From contig PUMX01000409.1 of assembly GCA_003552485.1 (NCBI GenBank), forward strand, positions 1 through 21,710: 21,710 bases of DNA, in the 5' to 3' direction. The stretch comes from Candidatus Hydrogenedentota bacterium (GTDB lineage Bacteria > Hydrogenedentota > Hydrogenedentia > Hydrogenedentales > SLHB01). Positions 1 to 8,311 of this stretch are shown here, piece after piece. Position numbers and translations under genes: made by a program. The notes beneath the pieces are model-generated. The model had not been told where the DNA came from, ran no database searches, and saw only the letters and a list, made by a program, of their open reading frames with translations. How positions within the stretch are numbered: the first letter of the stretch is position 1; each line of letters opens with the position of its first letter.

Positions 1-139
1 CGAATAGCTCAAGGCTTTGCCCCTTAATCCGATACCCCAAATCCACCTGGGAGCGTATACTCACTGGGGGCCTGTGCCGGCGCATGAATCCGGCCACCGC
101 CCGCTCAATCTGCTTGATTTCGAACTCGCTCAACGCCAC
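1..139 (-). CDS. DUF3024-like protein, 5' part only
   Basis: An open reading frame runs from a GTG at 139-137 to the left edge with no stop: 46 codons plus one base. The product begins VALSEFEIKQIERAV (first residue Met in vivo) and continues through a basic Arg/His/Pro stretch to a DLGYRI..QSLELF segment. From memory this order (helix, short basic/proline linker, then a beta-rich segment) is that of small proteins carrying DUF3024, whose function is unknown. An AAGGAG Shine-Dalgarno-like sequence lies about 10 bases upstream of the GTG. The upstream ATG at 160 in the same frame is closed by a TGA just before the GTG, so the GTG is the best start. The family assignment is recall of a pattern and only half the protein is visible; coding status is more certain than the name. 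Confidence 0.55.
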   Translation of the reverse strand, partial: MALSEFEIKQIERAVAGFMRRHRPPVSIRSQVDLGYRIKGQSLELF

Positions 140-453
140 TCAGCCAAATCTCCTTAACATAAACCCATGGACCCTCCGTCATCCCTGCCGGGATGGATTT
201 GTTACGGAACTATCTCAGGCTAAGTCAGACTGAATTGAGACATCCACGACGGTAGCACAGAGCAAACGCGAAGCGTGTTGCGACGGCGGCGAGCCGCCTA
301 AAGCCAATCTGGTGCTCCACCGCGAATCCACGCCACCCAACCCGGTCCCTGTAAAAAAGGGGCTACGCCGCTCCTAAACGCCTTGGAGCAGTTGCCGGGC
401 CAGGGCTTGGGCGCCTCGCAGACGGCGCTACGCAGTGCGGTGCTCGGTCGTTG
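140..453. other. Intergenic gap between the DUF3024-like start and the gltD end
   Basis: No convincing gene lies in these 314 bases. They should hold the promoter of the leftward gene at 1-139, but I see no clear -35/-10 pair. Two short perfect inverted repeats are present: CATCCC-TGCC-GGGATG at 180-195 and GGCGGC-GA-GCCGCC at 285-298. The second has only a 2-base loop, so it would form at most a 5-bp stem. A weak terminator candidate for gltBD lies at 353-389. The hairpins could be copies of a dispersed intergenic repeat, but only one copy of each is visible here. Confidence 0.5.
353..389 (-). terminator. Weak candidate terminator of gltBD
   Basis: Read on the minus strand downstream of the gltD stop, GCTCC and GGAGC arms (389-385 and 374-370) enclose a 10-base loop. 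A run of six T follows after about 11 bases (358-353). The short stem and the gap before the T run make this a poor match to a standard Rho-independent terminator. It is the only T run in the right place. Confidence 0.25.
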
Positions 454-1956
454 TTAAGCGCCTGAGGCCTCCACCGGGTTGGCTTTACCCAGCGTGTCGT
501 AGCCGTGGGAGCGTTTGCTGGGCAGGTCGCTGCGGCCCATGAGGTCCAGGTCGATGGATCGCGCGGCTTCACGGCCTTCGCTGATGGCCCAAACGATGAG
601 GGATTGGCCGCGCCGCGCGTCGCCCGCGGCGTAGACGCCTTCCTTGCTGGTCTTGAAATCGATCTCATTGGCCCTAATGTTGCCGCGCTCATCAAGCTCG
701 AGGCCCATCTGCTCGGGAATGCTGTGCTCGGGATGCACGAAACCGAGGGCGAGCAACACCAGATCGCAATCGACCGTAAACTCGCTTCCGGGAATCTCGG
801 TCATCTGCTGACGGCCGTTGTCGCCGGGCCGCCATTCGACGCGCACGGCGCGAAGCTGTTTCACGCGGCCGTGTTCGTCGCCGATGAACTCCTTCGTCAG
901 CACGCTCCAATCCCGCTCGCCGCCTTCTTGATGGCTGCTCGACGTTTGCAGCATATGCGGCCACAGCGGCCATGGCGTGGATTCGGCGCGTTCCTGGGGC
1001 GGCTTCGGCAGCAGCTCGAAGGAGCACACGTGTTTCGCGCCCTGGCGAATGCTCGTGCCGACACAGTCGGAGCCCGTATCGCCGCCGCCGAGGACAACGA
1101 CGTTCTTATCCGTGGCCAGGATCTCGCGTTCGTTGACGGGTTTGTTGGATATGCGCCGGTTTTGCTGGGTTAGGAACTCCATGGCGAAATGCACGCCGTC
1201 CAGTTCGCGGCCCGGGATCGGCAAGTCGCGCGGCTGTGTGGCGCCCACAGTCAGCAGTACCGCGTCGTACTGATTCAGTTCGCTGACCGGCGTATTCTTG
1301 CCGACCTCCGCGTTACACCGGAACTCGACGCCTTCCCCCTCCATCTGCCGCAATCGCCGCCGCACGATCTCCTTGTTGAGCTTGAAGTCGGGGATGCCGT
1401 AGAACAGCAGACCGCCGGCTTCGTCGTCGCGCTCGTAGACCACGACATTATGCCCCGCGCGGTTCAACTGTTGCGCAGCGGCGAGCCCGGCCGGACCGGA
1501 GCCGACGACGGCGACAGACTTGCCCGTGCGCCGTTCAGGCGGTTGAGGCTTGATCCAGCCCCCTTCCCAGCCACGATCGCCGATTTCCCGTTCGATGAGC
1601 TTAATGGTCACGGCCGGTTCGTTAATGCCGAGCACGCATGCCGTTTCACATGGCGCCGGGCATACGCGGCCGGTAAACTCGGGAAAGTTGTTCGTTGAAT
1701 GTAGATTCTCGACGGCCTCGCGCCAGTGGTCGTCTTTCACGAGGTCGTTGAACTCGGGTATCAAATTGGCTAGGGGGCATCCGCTCATGCAGAAGGGCAC
1801 GCCGCAATCCATGCAGCGATAGCCCTGTTCGCGCGTCTTCTCGTCGGGCCAACGTTGAACGAATTCGTCCCAATGCCGGATTCGTCGCGCCGGCGGCTCT
1901 TCGGGCGGCATCTGTCGGCCGTAGTTCATGAAACCATGTGCTTTATCCGGCTGCAT
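454..1956 (-). CDS. gltD: Glutamate synthase [NADPH] small (beta) subunit
   Basis: This is the 500-residue NADPH-oxidising subunit of glutamate synthase. It takes electrons from NADPH on FAD and passes them through iron-sulfur clusters to the large subunit. The N-terminal domain carries the expected cysteines: C48, C51, C56, C60 and then C99, C103, C107 (VCPAPCETAC). A GSGPAG dinucleotide motif at 152-157 followed by VYERDDEAGG binds FAD. A second motif, LGGGDTG at 289-295, fits NADPH binding. AAGDARRGQSL near 443-453 is the usual C-terminal FAD contact. Length and domain order match canonical GltD. The ATG at 1956 overlaps the end of gltB by 14 bases, which implies translational coupling in a gltB-gltD operon. 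Similar NAD(P)H-dependent reductases exist, but adjacency to gltB settles the identity. Confidence 0.97.
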   Translation of the reverse strand: MQPDKAHGFMNYGRQMPPEEPPARRIRHWDEFVQRWPDEKTREQGYRCMDCGVPFCMSGCPLANLIPEFNDLVKDDHWREAVENLHSTNNFPEFTGRVCPAPCETACVLGINEPAVTIKLIEREIGDRGWEGGWIKPQPPERRTGKSVAVVGSGPAGLAAAQQLNRAGHNVVVYERDDEAGGLLFYGIPDFKLNKEIVRRRLRQMEGEGVEFRCNAEVGKNTPVSELNQYDAVLLTVGATQPRDLPIPGRELDGVHFAMEFLTQQNRRISNKPVNEREILATDKNVVVLGGGDTGSDCVGTSIRQGAKHVCSFELLPKPPQERAESTPWPLWPHMLQTSSSHQEGGERDWSVLTKEFIGDEHGRVKQLRAVRVEWRPGDNGRQQMTEIPGSEFTVDCDLVLLALGFVHPEHSIPEQMGLELDERGNIRANEIDFKTSKEGVYAAGDARRGQSLIVWAISEGREAARSIDLDLMGRSDLPSKRSHGYDTLGKANPVEASGA

Positions 1957-4900
1957 GGGTCATCTCCTGTGATTCATCCAATTCCATTTTAGTCAGAACG
2001 GACGCGAAGTCCCGTGGCATCACGCGCACGAAACGTTTCAGCGCAGCGTCCCAATCCTCGAGGATTCCCTTGGCGACGGCGCTGCCGGTGTATTCGACAT
2101 GCCGCTCGAGCATGCGCCGCAGCTCGGGAACGCTCTTCTCATGAAGCGGCTTCAAGTCGACCAAGGCCGTATTGCAGCGCGCAGGGAACGTTCCATGGGG
2201 ATCGTAGACGAACGCGATGCCGCCGCTCATACCCGCGGCGAAGTTCCGTCCCGTGGGCCCAAGGATCGCAGCGCGGCCGCCGGTCATGTATTCGCAGCCG
2301 TGGTCGCCCACGCCTTCGGCTACGGCCCAAGCGCCGCTGTTGCGCACGCAGAAGCGCTCGCCCGTTTTGCCGCAGAAGTAGGCTTCGCCGCTGGTGGCGC
2401 CGTACAGGGCCACATTGCCGATAATCACGTTCTCTTCCGCCTTGAACGGCGCCGCTTTGGGCGGGTACACGATGATCTTTCCGCCAGACAGGCCCTTGCC
2501 CACATAGTCGTTGGCCTCGCCCTCGACGGAGAGGGTAACGCCTTGGATAGCGAACGCGCCGAAGCTCTGGCCCGCCTCGCCGGCGCAATCAATCCACACC
2601 GTGTCTTCAGGCAACCGTCCCTCGCCGCGGGCGGGCAGCTTGTGCCGCCGCGTCAATTCGCTTGAGAGCATTGTGCCCACGGTCCGGTTGGTGTTGCGGA
2701 TGCGCATGTCAAAGCGCACGGGCGCCTTATTGTCGAGCGTTGGTTTCGCCTTCTCCATGAGCACGTGGTCCAGCGCGTTTTCGAGGCCATGGTCCTGCGT
2801 CTCGCTGTGATACAAGGTCGCGCCCTCCCACGGCTTAGGCGTGTAAAGGATGCGTGATAAATCGAGGTTGCGCGCTTTCCAGTGCTCGGGCAGCGGGTCG
2901 AACTCGAGCATGTCGCTGCGGCCGATCATCTCATTGATCGTGCGAAAGCCTAACTCCGCCATGATTTCACGAAGCTCTTCCGCCACAAAGTAGAAGTAAT
3001 TGACCACATGCTCGGGCTGGCCCGAGAACTTCCGGCGCAACTCGGGATCCTGCGTGGTTACGCCGACGGGACACGTGTTCAGATGGCACTTGCGCATCAT
3101 GATGCAGCCCGTCACGATGAGCGGCGCGGTCGAAAAGCCGAATTCATCGGCGCCCAGCAGCGCGCCAATGGCCACGTCGCGGCCCGTTCTCATCAGGCCG
3201 TCGACCTGCACGACGATGCGGCTACGCAGGTTATTCTCGACGAGCACCTGATGGGTTTCGGACAGGCCGAGCTCCCACGGCAGGCCCGCGTGCTTAATTG
3301 AGGTCAAAGGCGACGCGCCTGTGCCGCCGCTGTCGCCGCTGATGAGTACGAGGTCCGATTTGCCCTTGGACACCCCGGCCGCCACGGTGCCCACGCCGAC
3401 TTCCGAAACAAGCTTGACGGACACCATCCCATGGACGTTCGCGTTCTTCAGGTCATGGATGAGCTGCGCTAAGTCCTCGATGGAGTAGATATCATGGTGT
3501 GGAGGCGGCGAGATCAACTCGACGCCGGGCGTCGAATAGCGCACTTCCGCGATCTTGCCGAAAACCTTGTGCCCCGGCAGTTGGCCGCCCTCGCCGGGCT
3601 TCGCGCCTTGGGCCATCTTGATTTGTATCTCGTTGGATTCGACGAGGTACTCATTGGTCACGCCGAACCGGCCCGACGCCACTTGTTTGATGGCGCTGCG
3701 CCGCGAATCCCCGTTGGGGTCAGGCGTAAAGCGGTCCGGATCTTCGCCGCCTTCGCCCGTGTTGCTGCGGCCGCCGATACGGTTCATGGCGATGGCCAGC
3801 GTTTCGTGCGCTTCCTTGCTCAATGCGCCGAAAGACATGGCGCCTGTGCAGAAGCGCTTCATGATTTCCGTGGCCGGCTCGACCTGTTCGATGGGAATGG
3901 ACTCGCCTTTCTTGATCTTCATGAGTCCGCGCAACTGCGCCAGGGAGCGGTTGCGATCGTTCACGAGCGCCGCAAATTCTTTGTACGTCTCCCAGCTATT
4001 GTTGCGCACGCTGTGTTGCAGCTTCGCGATGGTCTCTGGATTGTATACGTGGTGCTCGCCTCGCGGACGCCACCGGTATTGACCGCCCGGATCCAGCGAG
4101 CGCGGCCGTGCATGGTTCTCGGGATAGGCGATGCGATGCCGCATCAGCGTTTCCTTCGCCACCTCCTCGACGCCGACGCCGCCGATGCGCGAGGCCGTGC
4201 CGGTGAAACAACGGTCGATGAGCTCATTACCAATGCCCACGGCCTCGAAGATCTGCGCGGCGCGATAGCTGTGCTGCGTCGAGATGCCGATCTTCGACAT
4301 CACCTTGAGCAGCCCCTTATTGATGGCGTTGATGTAGTTCTCGATGGCCTGGCCCGGCCGCTCTTCAACCAGCTCCTCGCGTCCGACCATGTCCGTGAGC
4401 GTCTCGAACGCAAGGTACGGATTTACCGCGCCGGCCCCGTAACCGGTGAGCAGGCAATACTGCATCACTTCGCGGGGCTCGCCGGACTCGATGATCAGCC
4501 CGCAATTGGTTCGCGTATGCTCCCGCACCAGATGCTGGTGCACCGCCCCCGTGGCAAGCAGGCTGGGAATAGGCGCGTTATGCTCGTCCACGCCGCGGTC
4601 GGACAACACAATGAGCGTGTATCCCTCGCGAATCGCCTGTGAAGCTTCGGCGCAAATGCGGTCCAGCGTTTGGTCCAGCGCGCCTTCCTCGCCCGAGGCG
4701 GGGAACAGCGTGCTGATGACCGTGCTTTTGAGGCCGGGCCGGTCCATGCGCTTGATTTCTTCAAGCTGCTCGTTGGTAATGACCGGCGTAGCCAGGCGCA
4801 ATTGCTGGCAGTGTTCGGGCGTTTCATCCAGCAGATTGCGCTCCCGCCCGATGGTTGTCTCCAGCGACATGACCAATTCTTCGCGGATCGGGTCAATCGG

Positions 4901-6487
4901 CGGATTGGTCACTTGGGCGAAGAGCTGTTTGAAGTAGTTGAATAAGGGCTGCGGCCGGTTCGAGAGCACGGCCAGCGGCGCGTCGTTGCCCATGGATCCG
5001 ACGGGCTCCTTGCCGTCGATGGCCATGGGCGCCATGATGACTTCCAGGTCTTCTTGGGTGTAGCCAAAAACCTGCTGACGTTCAAGCAGCGGCGTCGATT
5101 CGGTGGTTTGGTCTTCGAGCGTTTCCATTGCGGGCAAAGACACGAGGTGGGCGTCCAACCACTCTTTGTACGGCTGGCTTCCGCAGATGACGTCTTTGAT
5201 TTCGTCGTCGTCTACGATCCGCTTTTCATCGGTGTCGATGTAGAACATGCGACCGGGTTCGAGGCGGCCTTTCTTGATGACCTTGTGCTGCGGAATATCA
5301 AGCACGCCCACTTCCGAGGCCATGACCACGAAATCGTCGTCCGTCACCCAGTACCGCGAAGGCCGCAGGCCATTGCGGTCGAGGATGGCCCCAATGCGCA
5401 CGCCGTCGGTGAAAGCAATGGACGCGGGCCCATCCCAAGGCTCCATCATGCAGGCGTGGTACTTGTAAAAGGCCTTCTTCTTCTTGGACATGCTCTCGTG
5501 TCCGCTCCACGGCTCGGGGATCAGCATCATCATGCTATGAGAAATGGGCCGGCCGCCGTGAGTGAGCAATTCGAGGGCGTTATCGAGCACGGCGCTGTCG
5601 CTGAAACCAGCCTTGAGAATGGGCGGGAGCTTCTTCACATCGTCGCCGAACAAAGGATGGGCCAGATTCCGCTCGCGCGAAGCCATCATGTTCAGATTGC
5701 CGCGCAGCGTGTTGATCTCGCCGTTGTGGCACAGATAGCGGAACGGCTGCGCGAGCGGCCAGGTGGGCATGGTGTTCGTGCTGTACCGTTGATGCGCCAG
5801 CGCAAGTCCGCTCTCAAAATCGGGATCGCCGAGATCCGGGTAGTAGCGCGCCATCTGGTCGGCCAGCATGAGTCCCTTGTACACCACTGTGCGCGACGAC
5901 ATGCTCGCGACGTAGAACAGATCCTCTTGCTGCAGCTTCTCCGCGATGACCGCGTTCTCGATGACGCGGCGGATGACGTAAAGCTTGCGCTCGAAGGCGG
6001 CTTGGTCCAACTCGGGCGCGCGCCCAATGAACACTTGTTCGATGATCGGCTCCGTCCAGCGCGCAAGATAGCCAATAGCGCTCGAATCACGGGGCGCCTC
6101 GCGCCAACCAAGGAGGGTCTGGCCCTCATCGGCGACGGCCTTCTCAATAATCCGCTTGCACGCGGCCCGTTCTTCGCCGTCGGTGGGCAGGAAGAGCATG
6201 CCCACGCCGTACTCGCCGAGCGACGGCAGATCGAACTTTGCCTTCTCCGCTTCGGCCGCAAAGAACTTGTGCGGGAGCTGCACAAGCATGCCTGCCCCAT
6301 CGCCCGTGTCCGGGTCGCAACCGCATGCGCCGCGATGCACCAGGTTTTCGAGCACCTGAATGCCCTGCTTCACAATGGTGTGTGTGGGCGCGCCATCGAG
6401 ATTCGCGACGAACCCCACGCCGCACGCGTCGTGTTCGTAAGACGGAATGTACAAACCGTCCCGGGAAATTTTGGTTCTTGGCAACAA
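1943..6487 (-). CDS. gltB: Glutamate synthase large (alpha) subunit
   Basis: The 1514-residue catalytic subunit converts glutamine plus 2-oxoglutarate to two glutamates. The N-terminal glutaminase is of the class II (Ntn) type: EHDACGVGF places the nucleophile at C22, so about 21 residues should be removed as a propeptide. The central and FMN domains follow, with the GDSGGTGASPL segment. The [3Fe-4S] cysteines fit C1128, C1134 and C1139 (CIMMRKCHLNTCPVG). A Gly-rich C-terminal beta-helix domain (about 1300-1430) completes the protein. Length and domain order are canonical. The start is unusual: the frame is closed upstream by a TGA one codon before, leaving TTG at 6487 (or the adjacent TTG) as the likely start, with a GAGGTG Shine-Dalgarno sequence about 8 bases upstream. 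The ATG at 6506 is out of frame and overlaps that Shine-Dalgarno. Confidence 0.97.
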   Translation of the reverse strand: MLPRTKISRDGLYIPSYEHDACGVGFVANLDGAPTHTIVKQGIQVLENLVHRGACGCDPDTGDGAGMLVQLPHKFFAAEAEKAKFDLPSLGEYGVGMLFLPTDGEERAACKRIIEKAVADEGQTLLGWREAPRDSSAIGYLARWTEPIIEQVFIGRAPELDQAAFERKLYVIRRVIENAVIAEKLQQEDLFYVASMSSRTVVYKGLMLADQMARYYPDLGDPDFESGLALAHQRYSTNTMPTWPLAQPFRYLCHNGEINTLRGNLNMMASRERNLAHPLFGDDVKKLPPILKAGFSDSAVLDNALELLTHGGRPISHSMMMLIPEPWSGHESMSKKKKAFYKYHACMMEPWDGPASIAFTDGVRIGAILDRNGLRPSRYWVTDDDFVVMASEVGVLDIPQHKVIKKGRLEPGRMFYIDTDEKRIVDDDEIKDVICGSQPYKEWLDAHLVSLPAMETLEDQTTESTPLLERQQVFGYTQEDLEVIMAPMAIDGKEPVGSMGNDAPLAVLSNRPQPLFNYFKQLFAQVTNPPIDPIREELVMSLETTIGRERNLLDETPEHCQQLRLATPVITNEQLEEIKRMDRPGLKSTVISTLFPASGEEGALDQTLDRICAEASQAIREGYTLIVLSDRGVDEHNAPIPSLLATGAVHQHLVREHTRTNCGLIIESGEPREVMQYCLLTGYGAGAVNPYLAFETLTDMVGREELVEERPGQAIENYINAINKGLLKVMSKIGISTQHSYRAAQIFEAVGIGNELIDRCFTGTASRIGGVGVEEVAKETLMRHRIAYPENHARPRSLDPGGQYRWRPRGEHHVYNPETIAKLQHSVRNNSWETYKEFAALVNDRNRSLAQLRGLMKIKKGESIPIEQVEPATEIMKRFCTGAMSFGALSKEAHETLAIAMNRIGGRSNTGEGGEDPDRFTPDPNGDSRRSAIKQVASGRFGVTNEYLVESNEIQIKMAQGAKPGEGGQLPGHKVFGKIAEVRYSTPGVELISPPPHHDIYSIEDLAQLIHDLKNANVHGMVSVKLVSEVGVGTVAAGVSKGKSDLVLISGDSGGTGASPLTSIKHAGLPWELGLSETHQVLVENNLRSRIVVQVDGLMRTGRDVAIGALLGADEFGFSTAPLIVTGCIMMRKCHLNTCPVGVTTQDPELRRKFSGQPEHVVNYFYFVAEELREIMAELGFRTINEMIGRSDMLEFDPLPEHWKARNLDLSRILYTPKPWEGATLYHSETQDHGLENALDHVLMEKAKPTLDNKAPVRFDMRIRNTNRTVGTMLSSELTRRHKLPARGEGRLPEDTVWIDCAGEAGQSFGAFAIQGVTLSVEGEANDYVGKGLSGGKIIVYPPKAAPFKAEENVIIGNVALYGATSGEAYFCGKTGERFCVRNSGAWAVAEGVGDHGCEYMTGGRAAILGPTGRNFAAGMSGGIAFVYDPHGTFPARCNTALVDLKPLHEKSVPELRRMLERHVEYTGSAVAKGILEDWDAALKRFVRVMPRDFASVLTKMELDESQEMTHAAG

Positions 6488-6628
6488 CGTTCAGCACCTC
6501 ATACAAAAGCTTGGCCGCTATACCCGAAGCGGCCTCTTGGACTTCGAGCCCAGCTCATTCACTGTGCCCGAAAGGGCGTAAGGCGCCGGGCCCTTGCTCC
6601 CCTTCTTGCGCAGGGATGAGCGAGAGCG
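6488..6628 (-). promoter_or_regulatory. GC-rich structured 5' leader of gltBD
   Basis: Taking transcription to begin about 7 bases after the -10 at 6635-6640, the gltB mRNA has a leader of about 140 nt. On the minus strand it can form a bulged stem in 6566-6592: GCCC then GGCG, a CCTTA loop, CGCC, and GGGC. Closer to the gene it can form a perfect 7-bp stem, GGCCGCT/AGCGGCC, with an 8-base loop at 6513-6534. The second stem ends a few bases before the GAGGTG ribosome-binding site. I do not recognise a known riboswitch class; the glnA-type glutamine aptamer signature is not evident. Whether it regulates anything is inference. Confidence 0.4.
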
Positions 6629-6634
6629 CGCCTG

Positions 6635-6662
6635 TGTATAGAAAAGGAAGGATAATGTACAA
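6635..6662 (-). promoter_or_regulatory. Sigma70-type promoter of gltBD
   Basis: On the minus strand, -35 TTGTAC (6662-6657) and -10 TATACA (6640-6635) are separated by 16 bases. It lies about 150 bases upstream of the gltB start and points into it. Matches are 4/6 and 5/6 to consensus. No experimental support is available. Confidence 0.55.
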
Positions 6663-6877
6663 GAAACATGCCACATCGGGCAAATCCTCCCTTGAAAGAC
6701 CGTCCCACAAAGGAACCTTACAAACACCTGCGCGCCTCTCATGATTTCCAGGTTTTCATCATGATGGTGATAGGAACCGCGAGGGGCCGGCAATCGACGG
6801 GAACCCAGTGACGAACCGATTCACGTTCTCAAGAAACGAAAATCCATGCGCATCGCCGGAGCAACCGGACATTGCGA

Positions 6878-6913
6878 TTGCACATAATCCTGCGCGCCTG
6901 CTATACTTATAAT
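6878..6913 (+). promoter_or_regulatory. Sigma70-type promoter of yebC-ruvC
   Basis: TTGCAC (6878-6883) is followed after 18 bases by TATACT (6902-6907), immediately followed by TATAAT (6908-6913). Two overlapping -10 choices are therefore possible; the first has the better spacing. The predicted start near 6914-6920 gives a leader of about 55 nt before the yebC ATG at 6972, which has a GGAG 11 bases upstream. Confidence 0.65.
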
Positions 6914-6971
6914 ACCTGAAACGTCCTCATACTGAGCCGAAACCCGCATCACAATCGGAGACCAACCGTAT

Positions 6972-7724
6972 ATGTCAGGTCATTCCAAATGGAGCACAAT
7001 CAAGCGTAAAAAGGGCGCACTCGACGCCAAACGCGGCAGGATATTCTCGAAGCTGGCCAAGGAAATCTCGGTGGCCGCGCGGCTTGGCGGCGGCGACCCG
7101 ACCGCCAACCCACGGTTGCGCACCGTGCTGCTAGAAGCCAAAAACCAGAACATGCCGAAGGAGAATGTTGATCGGGCCATCAAGAAAGGCACGGGCGAGC
7201 TTCCCGGCTCCAGCTACGAAGAAGTACGCTATGAGGGTTACGCTCCGGGCGGCGTCGCCGTGCTCATTGAGGTGCTTACAGACAACAAGAATCGCACTGT
7301 GGCCGAGATCCGCCACCTGTTGACCAAATATGGCGGGAGCATGGCGGAGAACGGCGCCGTGTTATGGAGTTTCGACCAAAAGGGTTACATCACGGCGCCT
7401 CGAAATAGTCTCAGCGAAGAGGAACTATTCGAGAAAGCCATCGAGGCGGGCGCTGAGGATGTTACACCGGAGAGCGACCCTGTAGAGATTATTACCGACC
7501 CGCAGGAGGTGCACGCCGTCGCGGAAGCGCTGCAACAGGCCGGGCTCGAGATCGAGACTCTCAAACTCACCAGGCTCCCCAAGACGACAATCAAGGTCGA
7601 AGGCAAGGACGCTGCCGCCGTGCTTCGCCTGATGGAAGCCCTGGACGATCACGATGATGTCCAGGATGTTTACGCCAACTTTGATATCTCCGAGGAGGAG
7701 ATGGCCGCGGCTGTGGGAGCATAA
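6972..7724 (+). CDS. yebC: YebC/PmpR (TACO1) family protein
   Basis: A 250-residue cytoplasmic protein with the signature family start MSGHSKWSTIKRKKGALDAK and the later segments NMPKENVDRAIKKG and YEGYAPGGVA. Length is typical (about 240-250). The family was long annotated as a transcriptional regulator. Its mitochondrial member TACO1 acts in translation, and more recent work points to a ribosome-associated role at difficult, proline-rich stretches, so either role may be annotated. It is the first gene of a pair with ruvC, whose ATG lies one base beyond the yebC stop. A yebC-ruvC neighbourhood is common in bacteria. Sequence and size show no anomalies. Confidence 0.95.
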   Translation: MSGHSKWSTIKRKKGALDAKRGRIFSKLAKEISVAARLGGGDPTANPRLRTVLLEAKNQNMPKENVDRAIKKGTGELPGSSYEEVRYEGYAPGGVAVLIEVLTDNKNRTVAEIRHLLTKYGGSMAENGAVLWSFDQKGYITAPRNSLSEEELFEKAIEAGAEDVTPESDPVEIITDPQEVHAVAEALQQAGLEIETLKLTRLPKTTIKVEGKDAAAVLRLMEALDDHDDVQDVYANFDISEEEMAAAVGA

Positions 7725-7725
7725 C

Positions 7726-8217
7726 ATGCGCGTGCTCGGGTTCGACCCGGGAACCGCCACGACGGGTTACGGTGTCGTGGAGAGAACGGGCGCGCGGCTA
7801 ACCCACCGGGCTCATGGGGCAATCACAACGCCGGCCGGCGCGCCATTCGCCGTCCGGCTGCGGCGCATTTTTGAGGGCGCCCAATCGCTTGTCGAGGAAC
7901 ATCGCCCCGAGGTCGTCAGCATCGAAAAACTCTTCTTTTCGCAGAACGTCACCACCGCCATCAGTGTAAGCCAGGCGCGCGGCGTGATCGCCGCCGCGGC
8001 CGCGCTGGCGGATTGTCCTGTAACCGAGTTTTCCCCGCTTGAAGTGAAGAGCGCTGTTGTCGGCTATGGCAAGGCGTCGAAGCAACAGGTTCAGGAAATG
8101 GTCCGCGTTCTGCTAAACCTGGACTCAAGGCCGAAGCCCGACGACGCCGCCGACGCGCTGGCGATCGCCATTTGTCAGTTACACGCGGGCCGTATCCAAG
8201 AGGTTGCCGATGGATGA
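7726..8217 (+). CDS. ruvC: Crossover junction endodeoxyribonuclease RuvC
   Basis: A 163-residue Holliday-junction resolvase that nicks two opposing strands of the four-way junction as a dimer, after branch migration by RuvAB. The RNase H-like fold is shown by VLGFDPGTATTGYG, with metal ligand D7, then SIEKLFF with E67, and the C-terminal DDAADALAIA with D140 and D143: all four acidic active-site residues are present. I start the gene at the ATG at 7726, one base after the yebC stop, with GGGAG at about 7715-7719 inside yebC as ribosome-binding site. A longer in-frame reading from 7654 adds only yebC-overlapping sequence and destroys the family N-terminus. It is probably co-transcribed and coupled with yebC. 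The ruvAB pair is about 10 kb away on the other strand. Confidence 0.96.
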   Translation: MRVLGFDPGTATTGYGVVERTGARLTHRAHGAITTPAGAPFAVRLRRIFEGAQSLVEEHRPEVVSIEKLFFSQNVTTAISVSQARGVIAAAAALADCPVTEFSPLEVKSAVVGYGKASKQQVQEMVRVLLNLDSRPKPDDAADALAIAICQLHAGRIQEVADG

Positions 8218-8311
8218 GGGCCGCCGGATCTTGCGGCTGTTCACTCCAAGCGATCCCCATTAGCTACGATGCAGTCTGAAGCATTTGTTTATGTGACAAG
8301 GGAGCTTTGCA

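Larger units (their letters stand above)
6488..6971. other. Divergent intergenic region gltB / yebC
   Basis: This 484-base region holds the gltBD leader and promoter on the left and the yebC promoter on the right. Between the two promoters (about 6663-6877) no gene is evident. That part has one inverted repeat, CATGAT-12-ATCATG at 6740-6763, which could be an operator shared by the two directions; this is speculative. Open frames here (for example 6518-6793 on the minus strand) lack a recognisable product and cross the gltBD promoter. Confidence 0.5.

Noticed and set aside
3494..4642. 382-codon open frame on the plus strand opposite gltB
   Set aside because: Antisense to the GltB central/FMN region, which is fully conserved; no recognisable product.
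5054..6619. 521-codon open frame on the plus strand opposite gltB
   Set aside because: It lies antisense to the conserved N-terminal domain of GltB and shows no recognisable domain. Long antisense frames are expected opposite GC-rich codon-biased genes.
6488..6628. Glutamine (glnA-type) riboswitch upstream of gltB
   Set aside because: The conserved aptamer segments I would expect are not visible in the leader; only generic GC hairpins are seen.
7654..7725. Extended ruvC start inside yebC
   Set aside because: The extra residues only re-read yebC in another frame; RuvC families begin close to the FDPG motif, as from 7726.
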